This document shows positions 59,653 through 64,000 of a stretch of 64,000 bases of DNA, one piece after another. This DNA is from Oscillospiraceae bacterium. Lineage in GTDB: Bacteria; Bacillota_A; Clostridia; Oscillospirales; Oscillospiraceae. Made by a program: the position numbers and the translations under genes. Under the pieces are notes generated by a model. The model was not told the origin of the DNA and did no database searches. It was given only the letters and a program-made list of their open reading frames with translations. Location: NCBI GenBank assembly GCA_017398105.1, contig JAFQHF010000140.1, positions 46,489-110,488 on the forward strand. The letters run 5' to 3'. Every line of letters starts with the position of its first letter. The stretch's first letter is position 1.

Positions 59653-60216
59653 ATGACAGAATACATTGTATTTTATGATGACTGGTTGCTCCTTCCAAAA
59701 CCAGAGTTCAATGTGCTGGCTATGGTTGCGGAACAGGGTGGCACATACGCCGGAAACTTTGCCGATATGTGCCGATACTTAAATGTGACCCCACAGAGCC
59801 GCAACAGAGAACAACTTCGTTCTGCCATTGAATCCTTAACTTCAAAAGGTTTTCTTACTTGTGACACCAGAGGACGCACCCACCATCTGAAGGTGATTCC
59901 AAGAGAAACAGAAGTGAGGCTCCCCCGGCTCTGGGTGCAATCTGTCATCCGCCACGATTATTCCTCTGAAAAGATAGCCTTTGCCCAAGTGCTGAAGGTA
60001 TTCATATGGATCACGCAGAACCGTATGAACGTTGTTACAAACGCCATGATTGCGGCGGAGCTGGGCATCTCAGAATCCACGGTCTGTGCTGCCAAGAATG
60101 TGCTACAACACGAGTACGAGAATATCATCAAAAAGAAGGTATCTCAAAAGTGGGGCGATGGCTTCCGTTCTGTTGGACAGGAGCTTGCGGCAAGTGCATG
60201 GTGGACGGAAATATAA
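59653..60216 (+). CDS. winged-helix protein of a mobile element (replication- or control-type)
   Basis: A 187-residue protein with an N-terminal winged helix (LPKPEFNVLAMVAEQGGTYA...RYLNVTPQSRNREQLRSAIE) and a second HTH at about 135-160 (TNAMIAAELGISESTVCAAKNV). AAAGGAGGGG lies before the ATG. Tandem HTH architecture fits initiators or repressors of small elements; no nuclease motif is seen. It is the third gene of the paralogue operon. Confidence 0.75.
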   Translation: MTEYIVFYDDWLLLPKPEFNVLAMVAEQGGTYAGNFADMCRYLNVTPQSRNREQLRSAIESLTSKGFLTCDTRGRTHHLKVIPRETEVRLPRLWVQSVIRHDYSSEKIAFAQVLKVFIWITQNRMNVVTNAMIAAELGISESTVCAAKNVLQHEYENIIKKKVSQKWGDGFRSVGQELAASAWWTEI

Positions 60217-60218
60217 AA

Positions 60219-60282
60219 AGAGTTACTTTTTGCCTGATAATAAGTATACTCTTTTTATTACCGGGCAAAAAGTAACTCTTTA
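60219..60282 (+). terminator. 18-bp inverted repeat after the winged-helix gene
   Basis: AAAGAGTTACTTTTTGCC (about 60219-60236) and GGCAAAAAGTAACTCTTT (about 60263-60280) form a long perfect stem with a 26-base loop. It probably terminates the operon, although no long T-tract follows. Confidence 0.65.
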
Positions 60283-60336
60283 ATTATTCGTTGTTTATCT
60301 GCCCTTCTTAAAAAGCATTATCTTATGAAGAACTTT

Positions 60337-60397
60337 CGCATCGCTATTTTGCTACGAACGCCGCAAACAGCGGCGTCGTGCAAAAGTAGCGAATGCG
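60337..60397. other. large extended hairpin
   Basis: CGCATCGCTATTTTGC (60337-60352) is complementary, with two gaps, to the segment 60380-60397 ending GAATGCG, and an inner CGCCGC/GCGGCG stem sits at the tip. It lies 34 bases before a small gene. It may be an origin-type structure or an RNA element. Confidence 0.5.
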
Positions 60398-60430
60398 TTA
60401 GATAGATTCCAGAAGAAGGAGGAAAAGATA

Positions 60431-60580
60431 ATGTTTGAAGAGCACGATAAAAAGATACCCGACTACTACCCCACCATGTACTTGGATGGTTACACCCCGG
60501 AGCAGATTCTTCATGCCGCCCGGCGTGGAATGATACAGAGGCACCGGGAGCACAATGCGGAACAGGAAGTAAAGACTTAG
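60431..60580 (+). CDS. small protein of 49 residues
   Basis: Starts at ATG 60431 with AAGGAGG 8 bases upstream. It opens MFEEHDKKIPDYYPTMYLDG and has a helical end (ILHAARRGMIQRHREHNAEQ). It lies between the large hairpin and a strong terminator. Peptides like this recur in Clostridia mobile elements; function unknown. Confidence 0.65.
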   Translation: MFEEHDKKIPDYYPTMYLDGYTPEQILHAARRGMIQRHREHNAEQEVKT

Positions 60581-60629
60581 GTTGAAGCAGCTTTACGGGA
60601 TGTGTTCAAGGACTTCAAATAACAAATGC

Positions 60630-60680
60630 GGCAGCCACTTCTCCAATCAACAGAGATTGGAAAGGTGGTTGCCTTATTTT
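60630..60680 (+). terminator. rho-independent terminator
   Basis: GGCAGCCACTTCTCCAATC pairs with GATTGGAAAGGTGGTTGCC, followed by TTATTTTGTTTTT. Confidence 0.85.
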
Positions 60681-60752
60681 GTTTTTATGAAAATATTTTG
60701 GTATAATTATTATAAATTGAAATTGAAAATTAACTTTCAAGGAGGTGAGGTC

Positions 60753-61175
60753 ATGGCAAAAACCTATGCAGAAAATGTATGCGCCATGCTGCGCCGGAAG
60801 GGGCTTGCGCACAAGTATGAGCATCCCGGTATTTACTGTATCAAAGTGGGCGGTTAGATCGTTTATATAGGAAAGAGCGAAAATATGCTGAAGCGTGTAG
60901 CATCCCATTATGTCGGCATTAAAACGAAATCAGAAAAGAAATACCGTCTGCTGTCCGAAATCCAGAGCAATGGATACGGGATAGAATTTGATGTTCTGTA
61001 CTATGCACAGTCAGCAGGAACAGTAGCGATCCGGGAAGAGATCGACAGAAAAGAGGGAGAATACATCCGATAGTACAAACCCGCACTGAATACTCAGATT
61101 CCCAAAGCAGAGGATTGGCACAAATGGGAAACCAATACTGTGGATGCGGCGGAAGTATTACAGCAGTTCCTTTGA
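60753..61175 (+). pseudogene. GIY-YIG nuclease gene with two in-frame amber codons
   Basis: ATG 60753 follows GGAGGTGAGG. The frame reads GIYCIKVGG-TAG-IVYIGKSENMLKRV, continues intact, then EYIR-TAG-YKPALNTQIPK, and ends at TGA 61173-61175 (140 codons). GIY and YIG sit at the normal spacing. Both amber codons (60855 and 61071) lie where glutamine would fit, so single C-to-T changes from CAG are the simplest cause. No frameshift is present. It is probably a recent pseudogene; readthrough is the alternative. Confidence 0.8.
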
Positions 61176-61502
61176 TTCTCCGTTTCGTCCCTCTTGGATC
61201 GTCCTGACGGGATAGATGTAAATTTTCGCACACGGGCGGGAAAACCGTTTTCTGAAATAAAAATGCAACTTCGTGGGAGTGTGGGTCACACAATTCCATA
61301 GTTAGGGAACGAAAATTTTTTATCCCGAATACCATCCCCCACCCCCTGACGATATAGGAAAACGACAACGGGAGAGGCAGCAATTGGCTGTCCCTCCCGT
61401 TTTATCTGTTCAATTAAACAATTCGTTTACTTCGCACTTTTGGAACAACCAAAAGCAGCGGAAATCTGTTCAAACAAAGGCTGTTTCTGTTCACGAAAGA
61501 AA
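61176..61502. other. gene-poor segment of 330 bases
   Basis: No supported coding frame. It ends in a terminator-like hairpin, AACGGGAGAGGCAGC...GGCTGTCCCTCCCGTT (61360-61401), that would serve the minus-strand XRE gene. Confidence 0.5.
61360..61401 (-). terminator. hairpin terminator downstream of the XRE gene
   Basis: AACGGGAG and CTCCCGTT arms with inner GCAGC/GGCTG pairing; T-rich and A-rich flanks. It could act in both directions. Confidence 0.65.
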
Positions 61503-61730
61503 TCAGACCGTTTCGTGGACATCTTCCCTTTTTACATACTCCATGAGATCACCGGGCTGGCAATCAAGGTATTCACAGAGACTTTCAATGGAACGGGTAT
61601 CCACATGACCTGTTCCCTTTCTCATTTTTTCCAGTGTTGCGGTTCCTACAATTTTGTCCTTCCGCAAATCGTACATGGTTTTTTTCTTCTCTTTCAAGAG
61701 GTCAAAGAGTTTATTATAGACAATAGGCAT
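61503..61730 (-). CDS. XRE-family regulator of the mobile element
   Basis: A 75-residue HTH protein of the YozG-type (MPIVYNKLFDLLKEKKKTMY, then VGTATLEKMRKGTGHVDTRS, then CEYLDCQPGDLMEY). It diverges from the operon starting at 61985 and is flanked by three palindromic operators (61770-61854), so it probably represses both directions. Confidence 0.88.
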   Translation of the reverse strand: MPIVYNKLFDLLKEKKKTMYDLRKDKIVGTATLEKMRKGTGHVDTRSIESLCEYLDCQPGDLMEYVKREDVHETV

Positions 61731-61769
61731 ACTATCACCATCCTTGCGGTTGATTATAACACAAAAAGA

Positions 61770-61860
61770 GTACTAAAGCTAGTACAAAAATTGCACAACA
61801 AAACGCACTAGAATTAGTACATAATGCCATATTGACTATGTACTAGCTCTAGTGTATAAT
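61770..61860. promoter_or_regulatory. promoter with three palindromic operators
   Basis: GTACTAAAGCTAGTAC (61770-61785), GCACTAGAATTAGTAC (61805-61820) and GTACTAGCTCTAGTG (61840-61854). The third fills the 17-base spacer between TTGACT (61832-61837) and TATAAT (61855-61860). A minus-strand TATAAT lies at 61758-61753. Confidence 0.8.
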
Positions 61861-61984
61861 ATAGACATGAAGAACAGGGGAACCCAATTTCAACACCGCT
61901 TGTTGTAACCCCTACACCAAACACAAAGAGGCGGAGACAGCCGGAGAGACGGCAACAAATTCAAATCACAAAGGAGAAAATAAT

Positions 61985-62263
61985 ATGTCTACCATCGAAA
62001 TCACATCCAAGATCGAAGCTCTGAAGGAACTGGAAGCCCTGATCGACGAAGCCAAGGCGGAAGCCGAAGCCCTTCGGGACGAGATCAAAGCGGAAATGCT
62101 GAACCGCAATACCGAAGAGATGGAAGCAGGACAGTACATCGTTCGCTGGACTTCTGTTCTCAGCCAGAGATTCGACAGCACCGCATTCAAAAAGGTCATG
62201 CCCGATGTTTACAAGAGCTTCATCAAACAGACCGCCAGCCGCCGCTTCTCTATCAGCGCATAA
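61985..62263 (+). CDS. small mobile-element protein with coiled coil
   Basis: A 92-residue protein with an N-terminal coiled coil (EALKELEALIDEAKAEAEAL) and the end FKKVMPDVYKSFIKQTASRR, a pattern I know from many Clostridia phages and conjugative elements, where it often lies near nuclease or protease genes. AAAGGAGAA lies upstream. The role is unknown. First gene of the operon behind the triple operator. Confidence 0.78.
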   Translation: MSTIEITSKIEALKELEALIDEAKAEAEALRDEIKAEMLNRNTEEMEAGQYIVRWTSVLSQRFDSTAFKKVMPDVYKSFIKQTASRRFSISA

Positions 62264-62382
62264 GAAAAGCCCCTTGCGTGAACACCGACCAAAGTACACA
62301 CGCAAAGAGCTTCCACCCCAACCATCACAGAGGGGGCAAGTAAATTATAGCTTGCCCCCTCCCGAAAATCAAGGAGTTATTT

Positions 62383-63033
62383 ATGAAACAGCTGACAAGC
62401 TATAACAGAGTTGCCGGGTATCTCAATAAGGTTTTCGACCTTCTGAACGCTGAGTTCTTTGAAAGTGAACTTTCAAGACCCACCATCACCATCCAGTCCA
62501 CCCCCAAAGCCTACGGACATTTCTCTCTGCGGGAAGATACCTGGGTATCGAAACTGGGCGGCACCCACGAGATCAACATTGGAGCCGGAACCCTGTCCCG
62601 TCCCATCGAAGAGGTTGCCGCAACGCTGCTGCATGAGATGGTACACTACCACAATTATCTGCATGGTGTGCAGGATTGCAGCCGGGGCAACACCTACCAC
62701 AACCGCAAGTTTAAGGCAGCAGCAGAAGAGCGGGGGCTGATCGTCACCCACTCCGACAAATACGGCTGGTCACATACTTCTCCATCTGACCGCCTGTTGG
62801 AGTTCATTCTGGACAATGACCTGACTGACATTCTGATAAACCGCAACGAGTTCGACGGCTTCCGCATCACCGGAACAGGCACCCACAGCGGTGTAACCTA
62901 CGGCGGTGAAGATCCCCGGAAATCCAGCAGCCGCAAGTATGTTTGCCCCTGCTGCGGTATGAGCGTCCGGGCTACGAAGGTGGTCAATGTAGCTTGTCTG
63001 GACTGTGACGAACAGTTGCTTTTGGTTGGGTGA
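62383..63033 (+). CDS. SprT-like zinc-metalloprotease-type protein
   Basis: A 216-residue protein with the HExxH motif in LLHEMVHYHNYLHG (about residues 85-98) and a third His downstream (NTYHNRKFKAAAEERG). A C-terminal zinc ribbon CPCC...CLDC (about 187-208) is present. SprT-domain proteins cleave DNA-bound proteins in other systems; for this mobile-element form the role is inferred. AAGGAG precedes the ATG. Confidence 0.88.
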   Translation: MKQLTSYNRVAGYLNKVFDLLNAEFFESELSRPTITIQSTPKAYGHFSLREDTWVSKLGGTHEINIGAGTLSRPIEEVAATLLHEMVHYHNYLHGVQDCSRGNTYHNRKFKAAAEERGLIVTHSDKYGWSHTSPSDRLLEFILDNDLTDILINRNEFDGFRITGTGTHSGVTYGGEDPRKSSSRKYVCPCCGMSVRATKVVNVACLDCDEQLLLVG

Positions 63034-63045
63034 GGGAGAACATCA

Positions 63046-63315
63046 ATGCGGATATTAGAAAAATTTTGGAAGGGAGAAGTGGCTCCGGGCGAACGGTGCC
63101 ATATCTCCAAAGGGGAGTATTCCAAGAGCTATGCAGCCATGGTGGACAGCGAAGAGTATTTGCGGAAGCACCTAACCGGGGAGGACTTGCAGCAGTTCCA
63201 GCAATTCCGGGACGCAGAACTGAACATGAGCCGCTTGTCTGATTTCGATAACTTTGCAGAGGGCTTCCGGCTGGGTGCGCTGCTGATACTGGATATATGG
63301 GAGGGGACAGCATGA
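63046..63315 (+). CDS. DUF6809-family protein
   Basis: An 89-residue protein (MRILEKFWKGEVAPGERCHI) ending in FAEGFRLGALLILDIWEG, related to the prophage protein at 20997-21314. It is 13 bases after the SprT-like gene and overlaps the resolvase start by four bases. Function unknown. Confidence 0.75.
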   Translation: MRILEKFWKGEVAPGERCHISKGEYSKSYAAMVDSEEYLRKHLTGEDLQQFQQFRDAELNMSRLSDFDNFAEGFRLGALLILDIWEGTA

Positions 63316-63890
63316 ACCGAGGATACAGCCGCTGCTCCACCAATGAGGGCAAACAGGACATAAACCGCCAAGTCCGGGAGCTGAAAGAAGCTGGTGCCGA
63401 TGTGGTCTACATGGAGTATGAACACGGGGATGCCAAGGTAAAGAGCCAGCAGCAAGCCATGTTCACAGAGGCAGAACCGGGAGATACCATCATCGTTCTG
63501 GAAGTCTCCCGGCTTGCCAGAAGTACACAGCAGCTATGTGAGATTATCGAACGAATCCGGGAAAAGCGGCTGCGGCTGGTGATCGTGGGCAGCATTACCC
63601 TTGATTGCCGAGATGGACAGGCTGATCCCATGAGCGAAGCGTTCTTGCAGATGGCGGGTGTGTTCAGTCAATTGGAGCTTGCCATGATCCGGGCAAGGGT
63701 GCGTTCTGGAATGGCGAATGCCGCCGCCAAAGGATCCAAAATCGGCAGACCGCAAGTGACTGCCGACAATCTCCCAGCAACCTTCCTGCGGCACTACCCG
63801 GCATATAAGAAAGGGCATCTCAATATCAGTGAACTTTCCCGTGTGTGCGATTTGAGCCGCTGTTCGGGCCCGGCGGAAATCGCCAATTAG
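63312..63890 (+). pseudogene. serine resolvase, 3' end apparently replaced by an IS end
   Basis: Resolvase/invertase-type recombinase from ATG 63312 (ATGA overlap upstream). It has YSRCST (nucleophile Ser9), VLEVSRLARST (about 67-77), and the GSKIGRPQV hinge before the HTH. The HTH begins normally (NISELSRVCDLSR) but then reads CSGPAEIAN-stop instead of the usual recognition helix. The change lies at about 63858, where IS-like terminal sequence starts. The intact gene would be about 15 residues longer with a different end. Confidence 0.75.
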
Positions 63891-64000
63891 GGGCCAGCTA
63901 AAATAACCAATCTCGGCTCAATAGAAAAAGCCATTACTTTTTCTTTCGAATCCTTTATACTGGAAAGTGCCAACAACCCAGGAAAGGAGCTACATGAAAG
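63859..64000 (+). mobile_element. left end of a putative IS21-like insertion sequence
   Basis: The segment starts TGTTCGGGCC and carries spaced repeats of the type GCCAATTAGGGGCCAGC and AAAATAACCAATC, resembling IS21-family ends. It interrupts the resolvase. AAAGGAG lies 5 bases before ATG 63994, which would open a transposase gene (istA-like) cut off by the window edge after two codons. Identification is by pattern only. Confidence 0.45.

Noticed and set aside
60753..61175. Evidence for a TAG-to-Gln recoded element
   Set aside because: Other genes in the same element end at TAG (for example 60578-60580), so general recoding is not supported; kept only as a readthrough question.
61440..61811. 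A 123-codon plus-strand frame over the XRE gene
   Set aside because: Antisense to a clear HTH gene with matching operators; no start signals.
1..64000. CRISPR arrays or rRNA genes
   Set aside because: No series of regularly spaced repeats and no rRNA-like sequence were seen on either strand.

Overview
The window looks like the chromosome of a gut-type Clostridia (Oscillospiraceae-like Firmicute). The evidence is AGGAGG ribosome binding sites, TTGACA/TATAAT promoters, a ParE/ParC-type topoisomerase pair, YitT, TrmK-Nif3, YebC and DUF1858 genes. It carries two blocks of mobile DNA. All family names are recognised from sequence patterns only; no database search was run.

Region 1 (1-about 37.7 kb) is a nearly complete temperate siphovirus of HK97 type, read mostly on the minus strand. 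From right to left it has: an S24/CI repressor diverging from a Y-family polymerase; a replication block (Gp157, Sak4-like ATPase, DUF669, helicase, PriCT-2/AAA primase-helicase, RusA); a late regulator; HNH, TerS and TerL; an unusual SAM-synthetase plus ParB-methyltransferase pair; portal, protease and capsid; head-tail connectors; tail genes with a programmed -1 frameshift; holin and endolysin. At the far left is a large serine recombinase cut by the window edge, with two coupled accessory genes. Three AT-rich cargo units with their own signals interrupt the phage operons: 2.8-4.2 kb, 17.95-19.04 kb and 25.7-26.9 kb.

Region 2 (37.8-42.0 kb) is an AT-rich restriction-modification island: XRE regulator, SPPY-motif DNA methyltransferase, McrB-like GTPase with an EVE-like domain, and McrC nuclease. 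It ends at a strong terminator just before tRNA-Gly(GCC). Whether it belongs to the prophage cannot be settled because the left attachment site is outside the window.

Region 3 (42.2-57 kb) is ordinary chromosome: tRNA-Gly, a degenerate transglutaminase-like lipoprotein, YitT, topoisomerase A and B subunits, a DUF2975 pair with its XRE regulator, a MITE-like inverted repeat, DUF1858, trmK, Nif3-like, yebC, and a Gtr-type glycosyltransferase pair.

Region 4 (57-64 kb) is a second patch of mobile DNA. It has two partial copies of one gene 3' end (likely integration scars), a paralogous pair of unknown proteins, a winged-helix protein, a GIY-YIG gene with two in-frame amber codons, an XRE regulator with three operator copies over a divergent promoter, a SprT-like protein, and a serine resolvase whose 3' end is broken by what looks like an IS end.
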